Shown: positions 35,475 through 43,889 of the stretch, piece after piece
Position numbering within the stretch: the stretch's first letter is position 1
Layout: each line of letters starts with the position of its first letter
Source of the DNA: Gemmatimonadota bacterium
GTDB lineage: Bacteria > Gemmatimonadota > Gemmatimonadetes > Gemmatimonadales > GWC2-71-9
Assembly (NCBI GenBank): GCA_022563595.1
Contig: JADFNB010000004.1
Coordinates: forward strand, 43,487 to 107,486
DNA length: 64,000 nucleotides
Reading direction: 5' to 3'
Notes under the pieces: generated by a model
Seen by the model: the letters and a program-made list of their open reading frames with translations, nothing else
Told to the model about the DNA's origin: nothing
Databases searched by the model: none
Translations under genes and position numbers: made by a program

Positions 35475-36416
35475 TCAGCCGGCTACTACCGGTGTCAGCG
35501 GCGGCTCGCCGGCAAGGACAGCGCGCACGTTGCGGGCCGCGAGCGTGGCCATACCGCTTCTGGCTCGGGTCGTGGCGCTCCCGAGATGCGGCAGGGTGAC
35601 GACGCGGGGATGACGGACCAGCGCTGGCGGCACCACCGGCTCATCGGCGTACACATCCAAGCCCGCACCCGCCAACCGGCCGCGCTCCAGTGCCGCTATC
35701 AACGCTGATTCCCGTACGATCTCGCCACGCGACGTGTTGATCAGCAACGCGCCCTCCTTCATCTGTGCCAACCGCCGCTCAGCGAACATGCCGCGCGTCC
35801 CGGTCGAGGCCGGTACGTGAATCGAGACGACATCGGCGGCAGCGAGCAGGCCCGCGAGGTCTTGCCGGATCGCATCCACCTCAGCCTCGAACTCCGGCCG
35901 CCGCACACGGTCAGCGTAGATCACGCGCATCCCGAATGCTACCGCCCGCCGCCCAACCGCCTGCCCGATGCGGCCCGCTCCCACGATCCCGAGCGTGGCA
36001 CCCCGCATCTCCAGCCCCAGCAGCTGCATCGGGTGCCAGCCCGTCCAGCCATCTTCCGCGATGAGCTGGAGCCCTTCCTTGAGCCGCCGGGCAACGGCCA
36101 GAATCAGGGCCCAGGTGAGATCGGCCGTGGCCTCCGTCAGCACGTCGGGCGTGTTGGTCACGATCAGCCGGCGCATCTCAGCTGCCACCAGATCGATATT
36201 ATCGACCCCGACCGCGCAGTTTGCGACGATCCGGAGGTCGGGCAGGCCCTTGAGCTGCTCGCCGCCAATCCAGCGCGAGAGGAGCGGCACGATGGCGACG
36301 TAGTTTCCCGTCGGGGTGGGAACCGACGCGGGGATCCATTCGACTGGATGGCCCGGCACGGGATCGTCACCCAGGAGATCCCGCAGCTCGGCCGCGATGA
36401 GGACCGGGTTGGACAT
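35475..36416 (-). CDS. D-isomer 2-hydroxyacid dehydrogenase (glyoxylate/hydroxypyruvate reductase-like)
   Basis: 313 residues. The NAD(P)-binding loop is LGIVGAGRIGQAVGRRAVAF. The catalytic Arg is in LINTSRGEIVRESAL, the Glu in DVYADEPVVP, and the His in VVTLPHLGSATTRAR. This is the complete D-2-hydroxyacid dehydrogenase triad, in the form typical of D-glycerate/glyoxylate reductases that feed glyoxylate or serine metabolism. The exact substrate is not fixed. TAACTT ends 6 nt before the ATG, so the mRNA is probably leaderless. An octamer array lies just upstream. Confidence 0.88.
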   Translation of the reverse strand: MSNPVLIAAELRDLLGDDPVPGHPVEWIPASVPTPTGNYVAIVPLLSRWIGGEQLKGLPDLRIVANCAVGVDNIDLVAAEMRRLIVTNTPDVLTEATADLTWALILAVARRLKEGLQLIAEDGWTGWHPMQLLGLEMRGATLGIVGAGRIGQAVGRRAVAFGMRVIYADRVRRPEFEAEVDAIRQDLAGLLAAADVVSIHVPASTGTRGMFAERRLAQMKEGALLINTSRGEIVRESALIAALERGRLAGAGLDVYADEPVVPPALVRHPRVVTLPHLGSATTRARSGMATLAARNVRAVLAGEPPLTPVVAG

Positions 36417-36422
36417 AGGGGT

Positions 36423-36428
36423 AAGTTA
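36423..36428 (-). promoter_or_regulatory. -10 element TAACTT at the start codon of the 2-hydroxyacid dehydrogenase
   Basis: TAACTT on the minus strand, 6 nt before the ATG at 36416, predicts transcription starting at the start codon. No good -35 is seen: its place is occupied by the octamer repeat. Confidence 0.4.
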
Positions 36429-36434
36429 GGTGGT

Positions 36435-36480
36435 GGACGGGCGGACGGGCGGACAGGCGGACGGGCGGACGGGCGAACGG
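36435..36480 (-). repeat. octanucleotide tandem repeat (GGACGGGC, five copies) in a promoter region
   Basis: Read on the plus strand: GGACGGGC, GGACGGGC, GGACAGGC, GGACGGGC, GGACGGGC and a partial GAACGG. The array lies 19-64 nt upstream of the dehydrogenase ATG, over the expected -35 and upstream region. Unit length and sequence resemble the array in the GNAT gene. Confidence 0.85.
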
Positions 36481-36625
36481 TCATCACCCTGGAATCCGAT
36501 CGGATGACCGTCTATAATCCGAGCGAACCAGCCGCGCTCAGCGACCAGTGGACTGTAACCAAGATTTCATCGGCATGCGAAGCGACGACTCGCTGAGCAA
36601 CGCGAACTGAGATACGCTGCACTAG

Positions 36626-36712
36626 GGAGAGGTGTCCGAGCGGTTGAAGGAGCCGGTCTCGAAAACCGGTAGGCCCGTTTGGGTCTCGTGGGTTCGAATC
36701 CCACCCTCTCCG
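36626..36712 (+). tRNA. tRNA-Ser (anticodon CGA)
   Basis: The acceptor arm GGAGAGG (36626-36632) pairs with CCTCTCC (36705-36711), discriminator base G. The anticodon stem CCGGT/ACCGG encloses loop CTCGAAA, anticodon CGA, reading UCG. The T arm is GTGGG-TTCGAAT-CCCAC. A long variable arm (AGGCCCGTTTGGGTCTC region) confirms the class II serine type. The 3' CCA is not encoded (CGTC follows). Confidence 0.97.
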
Positions 36713-36848
36713 TCACCCATACGGACGGTCCGGCAATCCGCCAACTCAGATTCCCCGCCACGATGACCCACGAATCGAAGGTTCACGAGTTACTACGGTC
36801 TCGAGCTTGCCGACAATCCCAGACGTGAGCGGACGGACCGCCGCGGCT

Positions 36849-36865
36849 ACCCACACGACGTGGGT
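36849..36865. other. small hairpin after the IsdG-like gene, possible weak terminator
   Basis: ACCCAC (36849-36854), loop ACGAC, GTGGGT (36860-36865). It lies 14 nt beyond the stop of the minus-strand gene at 36880 but has no T-run. The rest of 36713-36879 shows nothing recognisable. Confidence 0.25.
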
Positions 36866-36879
36866 CCGGCGTCACCGGC

Positions 36880-37257
36880 TCATTGCGCGTCGTCCCGCGT
36901 GCCGTGAAAAGCGACCGGCTTGCCGCGCGGCTCCGGCATGAGATCGGGCCGGCTCGAGTCCAAGAAGAGCTCGTGCACCTCGAGCCGGTTCGGCTGCGTG
37001 AACGCTTCTGGTGGAAGCGTGCCAGAGCGTGCATGGCCCTTCAGGAACTCGTCTGACTGTACCCACGCGTCGAACGCTGCTCGGGATTCCCACAGCGTCA
37101 ACACGATGTACGGTTCCCCCGGATCGACCGGGCGCAGCACCTTGTTCCAGATGAAGCCCGGCATCCCATCCACCAGCCGCGCCCGTGTCCGGAAGCGCTC
37201 CTCGAACTGTTCGGCGTACTCAGGTGCCACATAGATCCGGTTCATTGCGGTGATCAT
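36880..37257 (-). CDS. IsdG/HmoB-like heme-degrading (ABM-fold) monooxygenase
   Basis: 125 residues, ferredoxin-like ABM domain. The three residues of the IsdG catalytic triad can be placed: Asn6 in MITAMNRIYV, Trp in TLWESRAAFDAWVQSDEFL and His in LKGHARSG. The spacing matches Staphylococcus IsdG (Asn7/Trp67/His77) closely. IsdG enzymes open heme and release iron. Antibiotic-biosynthesis-type monooxygenases share the fold, so heme as substrate is an inference. It is a single gene on the minus strand. Confidence 0.72.
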   Translation of the reverse strand: MITAMNRIYVAPEYAEQFEERFRTRARLVDGMPGFIWNKVLRPVDPGEPYIVLTLWESRAAFDAWVQSDEFLKGHARSGTLPPEAFTQPNRLEVHELFLDSSRPDLMPEPRGKPVAFHGTRDDAQ

Positions 37258-37564
37258 CTACGATTGTTCTCCCGCTAGGTAATTGATTCAGGCGACGCAC
37301 CCTTGCGCGACAGAAAATAGCACTGTTCGCCGCCCTCGAGCGAGACATGCCACCCATGAAGATGTGGTCGGGACGACGGGCGCGCGAGGAGTCCCGCCCT
37401 GAGAGCCCGGGACTCACATTCCGCCAGATACACCGTCGCCACGCCGCCCGCGCCGAGTCCGCACCCGACGGCCCAGCGGTCTACGAGGGCGATCGAGAGA
37501 CGTTCTACTCATCATCCGCGGCCGTTATTCCGTTTGGAGCGAAATCACCGGGCGGGTGGCGACC
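37258..37564. other. intergenic stretch without a supported gene
   Basis: About 300 nt between the IsdG-like gene and the outer-membrane protein gene. A plus-strand frame at 37347-37568 (73 codons) has no ribosome site and no recognisable sequence. Apart from the truncated repeat that follows at 37565, I see nothing. Confidence 0.5.
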
Positions 37565-37613
37565 CTAGTGTGACGCCCTCGGTAGCTACCATACTTCGGC
37601 GACACCACCCTAG
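37565..37613 (-). repeat. truncated copy of the inverted-repeat element
   Basis: Flanked by CTAG on both sides. It contains 39 bp identical to the right half of the 106-bp element at 54195-54300, including the palindrome GGTAGCTACC (37581-37590) and CTTCGGCGACACCAC. The left terminal repeat and centre are missing. Its right-hand CTAG supplies the stop codon (TAG) of the outer-membrane protein gene on the minus strand. Confidence 0.8.
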
Positions 37614-38857
37614 AACCTCGGATTCACAATATTGTTGAAGATCGACCCGAACGTGTAGTTGAAGCCCATGTTGACCCGATACTCGAACTCGGTGCCGAGC
37701 TGCCGGCGTCGCAACAGAATCTCCTCCGGTGACAACTCCCCGGCCGGCAGGTTGATCTGGTCCTTCACCCGCGCGACACTCCCGAAGAGATTCAGTTGCA
37801 GCCCACGAAACAGCCGGAGGTTGAACCCGCCTAACAGCTCGATGCGGTGCTTGGCCGGATCGTTGAGGAACTGGCTCGCCTCGACGCGCACGAACACGTT
37901 GCCCCACGGCTGTTGCGCCCCACCACCCACTTCGAGCACGTGCTTTGGCAGGGTCTCCGATTCCTTACCGAAGACGGTGACCGAATCATAGTCGAAGTAA
38001 GCGACGCCAACCGTATACTGAATCGTGAGCGCGCGCCGGCTCGACTCGGAATAGGGGTAGACATTGAATTCAACGGACGGCCCGCCTTGGAGAGAGAAAC
38101 GGAAGTTCCGGAACGTCGAGATGTCTGACCAGGCCACAAACCCCGCCGACCAGTGGGCACCGAGGCTCCAGACCGACTGGCCCCTGAAAAAGATGTTGCG
38201 TGACCTGTTGATGAACGTCGAATCGAGTTCGAACTCGAACTCGCTTCGGTCGTAGCCGGCGCGCGCGAATAGTCCGACCTTCCACGCCTCCGTGACGCGG
38301 TTCGCCTCGATCCGGCCGTTCACCGAGTAGTTGCGCTGTTGCTCTTCACCTCGGATCGAACCACCGACCCCAAACTCGAACACCCAGAAGTTCCAGGGAT
38401 CGTCGGTCGGTACCGCCGGCACATCGACGCTGGGTGCGTCGTACGTGATGACGATGCGATCGGCGATGGCCGTCCCCGCGGCGAACCGGACCAGGCCGAG
38501 CTTGAGAGTCCGGGTCAAGGCGTCCCGTTCCTCGGTCTGGGTGTCGGTGGCGTTGCTGATGAACCGGAGCGTATCCTGCTGCCCGGCGAACCGTGCGCGG
38601 CCGATGAATGTCAGCGTGAATTCACGGCCGCCGCCGCCGGTTCCCTGCGAGGTCCCGAGCACGTGGATCTCGGCTACCTCCCGGTCGCGGACCCAATCGA
38701 CGAACCCGATCTCGCGGCGCAGATGATCGAAATCGCAGAACAGGCTCTGGCAATCCAGAAACACGCGCAGCACACCGTGCTCCTGCGCTTCCGCCGACGA
38801 CGGCGCGACGCAGGCCACGATACCAGTAACGAGAAGCACCGCGCAAGAGATTCGCAT
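37610..38857 (-). CDS. outer-membrane beta-barrel protein
   Basis: 415 residues from ATG 38857, which begins a signal peptide (MRISCAVLLVTGIVACVA, cleavage near SAEAQ). An N-terminal domain with two cysteines (CQSLFCDF) precedes alternating hydrophobic/polar strands (RIEANRVTEAWKVGLFARAG, SLGAHWSAGFVAWSDI, HVLEVGGGAQQPWGNVFVRV). The protein ends in Phe (NNIVNPRF), the usual C-terminal signal for BAM assembly. It resembles DUF481-type barrels. Role unknown. The stop codon lies in the CTAG end of a repeat element, so the native C-terminus may have been altered. Confidence 0.72.
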   Translation of the reverse strand: MRISCAVLLVTGIVACVAPSSAEAQEHGVLRVFLDCQSLFCDFDHLRREIGFVDWVRDREVAEIHVLGTSQGTGGGGREFTLTFIGRARFAGQQDTLRFISNATDTQTEERDALTRTLKLGLVRFAAGTAIADRIVITYDAPSVDVPAVPTDDPWNFWVFEFGVGGSIRGEEQQRNYSVNGRIEANRVTEAWKVGLFARAGYDRSEFEFELDSTFINRSRNIFFRGQSVWSLGAHWSAGFVAWSDISTFRNFRFSLQGGPSVEFNVYPYSESSRRALTIQYTVGVAYFDYDSVTVFGKESETLPKHVLEVGGGAQQPWGNVFVRVEASQFLNDPAKHRIELLGGFNLRLFRGLQLNLFGSVARVKDQINLPAGELSPEEILLRRRQLGTEFEYRVNMGFNYTFGSIFNNIVNPRF

Positions 38858-39016
38858 CGGATCCGATCGGTAAAGAGGCACGCTATCGTGTCACTAGACG
38901 CATGACCCACTCAAAACGTTGACTACGCCCGCCCGACACAGGGGCTAGCCCGGACGAGTCGGGCATAGCAGATTCCCTGCGGAGCACACCCACACCGGTT
39001 CTGCACGGAGGCGAAC

Positions 39017-39412
39017 GTGGCAATGCTACAGCAGGGTGGAGCCATAGCGATCAAGGTGGACGCCGAGGCCCCGCAGTTTCTGATCGTGACCGCACGAGAC
39101 GACCCCGACCGCTGGGTATTCCCGAAGAGCGAGATGATGGGCGGCGAGGCCCCCGAGGACGCCGCCATCCGCGAACTCCTGGAATGCGGCGTGCAAGGAG
39201 AGCTCTCGGCCTGCGTCGGGACGACCACGTTCTCGGCGGGCGACCACGATGTCGAGGTGGCCTACTTCCTGATTCGCGCGGTGGCGGAAGAGGCATCGAC
39301 GACCGGCCGCGGACTCAAGTGGCTGGGATACGACGAGGCACGGGCACAGTTGACGTTCGACGATGCCAGGGAACTGCTCGACAAGACGGCCGGAGCGTTG
39401 AGCGCGCGGTAG
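39017..39412 (+). CDS. Nudix-like protein with a degenerate Nudix box
   Basis: 131 residues from GTG 39017 (GGAGG 5 nt upstream). The overall pattern is Nudix: WVFPKSEMMGGEAPEDAAIR followed by RELLECGVQGEL. The canonical box is Gx5Ex7REUxEExGU. Here the second Glu of the EE pair is Cys and one residue is missing before the Gly (RELLECGV). The first two metal-binding glutamates remain. Hydrolase activity may be weak or altered. It is a lone plus-strand gene, about 160 nt from the divergent outer-membrane protein gene. Confidence 0.7.
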   Translation: MAMLQQGGAIAIKVDAEAPQFLIVTARDDPDRWVFPKSEMMGGEAPEDAAIRELLECGVQGELSACVGTTTFSAGDHDVEVAYFLIRAVAEEASTTGRGLKWLGYDEARAQLTFDDARELLDKTAGALSAR

Positions 39413-39440
39413 TCCCGGGTCAGCAGGCGGGCGGGCGGTC

Positions 39441-41135
39441 TCACCGGTTACGCGTCCTCTGGTCGACGATCGCGAGGATCTCCCGCTCGCCGGCTATGGC
39501 CTGCTCCTCGATCTTCCTCCCCCAAGCCAGCTTCTCGTCCACGTAGGCTGCGTCGTCGAGATCAGCGGCGTTGATCTTCACGTTCAGGTACGCCCCTCGG
39601 ACCGCCACGCACGCACACAGCGCGCCGACACCCGCATCCGACACCGCACTCGGCAGTCCCGTCTCGGCCATCTGCCGGAGCACAGCCAGCGAGGCCAAGG
39701 CAGTCTCCATGATGCGGCACGGCACCTCGATCGCCGTTTTCGTCGCCTCCAGGATCGCAGCGGCACGCTTGGTCTTCTCGGCTTCCGTCCCGCCCGACAG
39801 CCGGAAGGCTTCCAGCACCCGGTTGAACGCCGCCGTGTCCTCGTCCACGAGCCGTTGCAACTCGTTGTGAAAGCGTTTCCCCTGTTCGGCCCAGCCGGAG
39901 AACTCCGCCCACCTCTCGTCCCAACCGCGCTTGTGCGCCGAGAGGTTCGCCACCATGGTGCCGAGCGCGGCGCCGAGCGCGCCTACCGCCGCCGCTACCG
40001 ACCCGCCACCCGGCGCGGGTGATTCCGACGCCGTCTCCTCCACGAACGCCCCGAACGGGAGATCGATGAGTCCACGTTCATCGCCGCCCGCAATCGCATA
40101 CTCGATAATCTTCTCCTCTGGTTTGAACGCGTAGAGGTCGTCGAGCCCGAGCGACCTGACGGCAATCTTGATGATCTCGCTGTCGGCTATCCCGGCCGAG
40201 CGTTGTTGTTTCTCGAGGAAATACCGGCCGGCGTCGAGCATGGCCCGGAGCGGCACGAGACCCACCAACTGGGAACCGGTCACGCGCACCCCACGGGCTT
40301 CGGCACGCCGGCACACCTCGTCGAACGCCACGTGGATCGGCGTGACGCCCAGATTCGTCAGGTTCAGTGAGACCTGCGCTATGCCATATTCGTCGATGAA
40401 CCAACCGATGCCTTTCACGCTCTTCAACGATCCCGGAATCCAGGCCGGTTCGCCCCGCTCGTCGCGCATGATCTCGCCCGTCAGCGCATTCCCTTCACGA
40501 GCGATGCGCCCGCGCTCGCGCACGTCAAACGCGATCGCGTTGGCGCGGCGCGTGGACGTGGTATTGAGGTTCACGTTGTACGCAACCAGAAAATCACGGG
40601 CGCCGACCGCGGTCGCGCCCGACCGGGCGTTGAACTGGGCCGGTCCGAAATCCGGCTTCCACTCGGGCCGCCTGAGCCGTTCCTTGAGACCCTCGTACTC
40701 GCCTTCCCGGACGACGGCGAGATTGCGCCGCCGGACACTGATCGCGGCGTTCTCGTAGCAGTAGACCGGGATGGACAGTTCGTCCCCGATCCGCTCGGCG
40801 AGCCGGTGGGCGAGCGCAACTACCGCTTCCATAGTGATACCGGCGACCGGCACGAGCGGGCACACGTCTGTGGCGCCGAACCGCGGATGCTCGCCGTGAT
40901 GGGTGCGCATGTCGATCAGCTCGGCGGCCTTCTCGACGGCGCGGAAGGTGGCCTCCAACACCGCTTCCGGCCCTCCCACGAACGTGACGACCGTCCGGTT
41001 CGTCCCCCGGCCGGGATCGACGTCGAGAAGCTTGATCCCGTCGACGCTCTCGATCCGGTCGGTGATCTGTCTTATGAGCGCGAGGTCGCGGCCCTCGCTG
41101 AAATTGGGAACGGACTCTATGAGCTGACGCGGCAT
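39441..41135 (-). CDS. ftcD: bifunctional glutamate formiminotransferase / formimidoyl-THF cyclodeaminase
   Basis: 564 residues, like the animal fusion enzyme. The formiminotransferase part (about 1-330) has SVPNFSEGRDLALIRQITDR and the catalytic His region THHGEHPRFGATDVCPLVPV. The cyclodeaminase part (about 355-560) has ETASESPAPGGGSVAAAVGA and the SDAGVGALCACVAVRGAYLN helix. It transfers the formimino group from histidine breakdown to tetrahydrofolate and then releases ammonia. No hut genes are in the window. Confidence 0.95.
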   Translation of the reverse strand: MPRQLIESVPNFSEGRDLALIRQITDRIESVDGIKLLDVDPGRGTNRTVVTFVGGPEAVLEATFRAVEKAAELIDMRTHHGEHPRFGATDVCPLVPVAGITMEAVVALAHRLAERIGDELSIPVYCYENAAISVRRRNLAVVREGEYEGLKERLRRPEWKPDFGPAQFNARSGATAVGARDFLVAYNVNLNTTSTRRANAIAFDVRERGRIAREGNALTGEIMRDERGEPAWIPGSLKSVKGIGWFIDEYGIAQVSLNLTNLGVTPIHVAFDEVCRRAEARGVRVTGSQLVGLVPLRAMLDAGRYFLEKQQRSAGIADSEIIKIAVRSLGLDDLYAFKPEEKIIEYAIAGGDERGLIDLPFGAFVEETASESPAPGGGSVAAAVGALGAALGTMVANLSAHKRGWDERWAEFSGWAEQGKRFHNELQRLVDEDTAAFNRVLEAFRLSGGTEAEKTKRAAAILEATKTAIEVPCRIMETALASLAVLRQMAETGLPSAVSDAGVGALCACVAVRGAYLNVKINAADLDDAAYVDEKLAWGRKIEEQAIAGEREILAIVDQRTRNR

Positions 41136-41244
41136 ACGGTCGGTCCTCTAGCCTGATTATCCGAGCTGGCACGGTCGTGGTCCGGCGCACCAATCTAATA
41201 CCCCGGGTCGCTGCCGCTGTAGGGTATTCTTCGGAGAGGGGACC

Positions 41245-41814
41245 GTGGCACACTCGCGTTACTCACACGTGGTCGGATTCGACGACGCGCCCTTCGCGCG
41301 CGGCCACCGGGGTGACGTCCCGGTCGTAGGGGCGGTGTTCGCCGGCCTGCGGCTCGAAGGCGTGGTCTGCGGGCTCGTCCGGCGGGACGGCGCAAACGCG
41401 ACGAGCACCCTCACGCGACTGGTCGCCACATCCAAGTTCGCGCCCCAGCTCCAGCTCGTCCTGCTACAGGGGATCGCGCTCGCCGGGTTCAACGTCGTCG
41501 ACCTCGCTGCGCTCCACCATGACCTGGGCATACCCGTCCTGGCCGTGGCACGCCGCCGGCCGCGGTTCGACACCATCCGCCGGGCGCTTCTGACCCGGGT
41601 ACCAGGTGGGAAGCGCAAATGGGCGCTGATCGAGCGCCTCGGCCCCATGGAGCCGGTCGCCGACATCTATGTCCAGCGGATGGGAATCCCGCTCGCCGAC
41701 GCCCAACGAGTGATCGCCCGACTGGCCGTTCACGGCAACATCCCGGAACCGTTGCGCACGGCGCACCTCATCGCCGGCGGCATCGGCACCGGCCACAGCC
41801 GGGGCCGGACCTGA
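41245..41814 (+). CDS. DUF99 (endonuclease V-like) protein
   Basis: 189 residues from GTG 41245, preceded by GGAGAGGGG. The start HSRYSHVVGFDDAPFARGHR and VPVVGAVFAGLRLEGVVCG match DUF99, a family with the endonuclease V fold found chiefly in archaea. LVLLQGIALAGFNVVDLAAL and IPVLAVARRRPRFDTIRRAL are also typical. The Asp in GFDDAP corresponds to the conserved acidic position of the fold. Function of the family is unproven. The 170 nt downstream, up to nadB, show nothing else. Confidence 0.85.
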   Translation: MAHSRYSHVVGFDDAPFARGHRGDVPVVGAVFAGLRLEGVVCGLVRRDGANATSTLTRLVATSKFAPQLQLVLLQGIALAGFNVVDLAALHHDLGIPVLAVARRRPRFDTIRRALLTRVPGGKRKWALIERLGPMEPVADIYVQRMGIPLADAQRVIARLAVHGNIPEPLRTAHLIAGGIGTGHSRGRT

Positions 41815-41986
41815 GCCGGCCATGGCCGCATGACCGCCGATCATTCTGCTGGTGGCGCTCGCGATCCCGCTCCGCGGCATCTCCGTTCGGGCCGCCGCCG
41901 CCGCGGATCCGAGGTGGATAGGCACCGAGCTACGCCGCCGCACCCGGCTCTCCAACAGGGAGCGCCGCGCACCAACAGCCCACCGA

Positions 41987-43594
41987 TCAGTGCGGTTGGC
42001 CGCGATCGGGCACCAGCACCGTGTCGGCCGGCCGGTCGCCCGTCTCCGGATAGTCCAACGTATAGTGCAGCCCCCGACTCTCCTTCCGCTGCATGGCGGA
42101 CCGTACGATCAGCTCGGCGACCAGCACCAGATTGCGCAGCTCGATCAGGTCGTCGGTCACGCGAAAGTGGCCGTAGTACTCGTGACTCTCCTCCCGCAAC
42201 AGCTCCACCCGCCGCTCGGCCCGCTCGAGACGCTTGTCGCTCCGGACGATCCCGACGTAGTCCCACATGATCTGCCGCAGCTCTTTCCAGTTGTGGGAGA
42301 TCACCACCTCCTCGTCCGAGTCGGTGACCCGGCTCTCGTCCCACGCGGGAAGCGCCGGTGGGAGGAGCGTGCCCGGCAACTCACGGGCGATGTCCTCACT
42401 GGCCGCCGCCGCGAATACCAGGCACTCGAGGATCGAGTTGCTCGCCAACCGGTTGGCGCCGTGCATGCCGGTGTGCGCCGTCTCCCCGATCGCGTACAGC
42501 CCTTCCAGGTCGGTGCGGCCGCGCCGGTCGGTGATCACGCCGCCGCAGGTGTAGTGGGCCGCCGGGACCACCGGGAGCGGCTCGCGCGTCATATCGTACC
42601 CCAATTCGAGACAGCGCGCGTAGATGGTGGGAAACCGTTCCCGAACGAACGCAGCCGGTTTGTGGCTGATATCCAGGTACACGTAGTCGAGCCCGAGACG
42701 TTTCATCTCGTGGTCGATTGCCCGGGCGACGATGTCCCGGGGTGCCAGCTCAGCTCGGGAATCGAATCGTTCCAGGAACGCACTACCATCGGGCAGCCGC
42801 AGATGCGCCCCCTCGCCCCGCACCGCCTCGCTGATGAGGAAATACGGCGCGAGCGGGTGGAAGAGACAGGTGGGATGAAACTGGATGAACTCCAGATTGG
42901 CCACGCGACAGCCCGCCCGCCACGCCATCGCGATGCCGTCGCCCGTGGAGACATCGGGGTTGCTGGTGTAGAGGTACGCCTTGCTTGCCCCACCGGTCGC
43001 CAGGACGACGAACTTGGCGCGCACGGCACCGACACGGCCGGCGCTGCGATCGAGAATGTAGGCGCCGAGACAGCGCTCGATCGGAAGACCTAGCTTGCGG
43101 CCGGTGATCAGGTCGATGGCGACATGGTTCTCGAACAACCGGATACTGGGATGGTCGCGCGCGTGGCGTTCGAGGGTGGTCGTGCTCGCACGGCCCGTGG
43201 CGTCTGCGGCGTGGACGATCCGCCGGTGGCTGTGCCCGCCCTCCTGCGTGAGGTGGAAGGTCCCGTCACCGACCGTGTCCACGCGTGTGAACGGAACGCC
43301 CAGCTCCCTCAGCCACTCGATGCACTGCGGCCCCCGCTCCACGGTGAGCCGAACGATCTCCTCATCGCACAGACCGCAGCCCGCCCGGAGTGTGTCCTGG
43401 ACGTGCGCCTCGATCGAGTCCTGCGAATCGAGCGCCGCGGCGATGCCGCCCTGCGCGTAGAGGCTCGACCCTTCGGTGAGCCGCGCCTTGGCCACGACAC
43501 CCACCCGGGCGCTATCGGCCAGGCGCAGCGCGAGGCTCAATCCGGCGATCCCGGCCCCGATCACCAACACGTCGCACTCGAACTGGTCGTTCAT
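41987..43594 (-). CDS. nadB: L-aspartate oxidase
   Basis: 535 residues. This FAD enzyme oxidises aspartate to iminoaspartate, the first step of NAD synthesis. FAD motif [19 protein letters not shown]; succinate dehydrogenase-like motifs [40 protein letters not shown] and the [25 protein letters not shown] block with [12 protein letters not shown]. nadA and nadC are absent from the window. It is divergent from the aceK pair. Confidence 0.96.
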   Translation of the reverse strand: MNDQFECDVLVIGAGIAGLSLALRLADSARVGVVAKARLTEGSSLYAQGGIAAALDSQDSIEAHVQDTLRAGCGLCDEEIVRLTVERGPQCIEWLRELGVPFTRVDTVGDGTFHLTQEGGHSHRRIVHAADATGRASTTTLERHARDHPSIRLFENHVAIDLITGRKLGLPIERCLGAYILDRSAGRVGAVRAKFVVLATGGASKAYLYTSNPDVSTGDGIAMAWRAGCRVANLEFIQFHPTCLFHPLAPYFLISEAVRGEGAHLRLPDGSAFLERFDSRAELAPRDIVARAIDHEMKRLGLDYVYLDISHKPAAFVRERFPTIYARCLELGYDMTREPLPVVPAAHYTCGGVITDRRGRTDLEGLYAIGETAHTGMHGANRLASNSILECLVFAAAASEDIARELPGTLLPPALPAWDESRVTDSDEEVVISHNWKELRQIMWDYVGIVRSDKRLERAERRVELLREESHEYYGHFRVTDDLIELRNLVLVAELIVRSAMQRKESRGLHYTLDYPETGDRPADTVLVPDRGQPH

Positions 43595-43688
43595 GTCGCG
43601 CTCGCCTTCACCCGGAGCCGTCGAGTATGCTACGTTGTGTCACGAGTAATGGATAGCCAGTAGACGTTTCCAGCTCAACGAGGCTCCC

Positions 43689-43889
43689 ATGCGACGTTCC
43701 AGCATTGGCCGGATCCTCTCCACCACCGCCGGACTCCTGAGGGCTCTGTCCGGCGCGAGCCGGGCACAGATCGGACAGGTCGACCTCGACACTGTTAGGG
43801 CAGGCCGGTTCGACGCCGGCAAGATGTGGACTTTCGAGTACGCACCGGCGGAATACTTCTGCGAAACATACGCCGCGGAACGGCGCTGA
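43689..43889 (+). pseudogene. N-terminal remnant of a secreted peptidase (S46-like), now a leader ORF of aceK
   Basis: 66 codons with a GAGG ribosome site 6 nt before the ATG. The signal-like start (RILSTTAGLLRALSGA) is followed by DLDTVRAGRFDAGKMWTFEY and APAEYFCETY, which recalls the start of mature S46/trypsin-like secreted peptidases. The frame then ends TGA, where a 700-residue enzyme would continue. The TGA overlaps the aceK ATG (TGATG), so translation of the fragment could feed aceK. The peptidase assignment is from memory of motifs. Confidence 0.45.

Noticed and set aside
37347..37568. 73-codon plus-strand ORF between the IsdG-like and outer-membrane genes
   Set aside because: No ribosome site, Arg-rich composition and it runs into the repeat element. 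Not supported as a gene.
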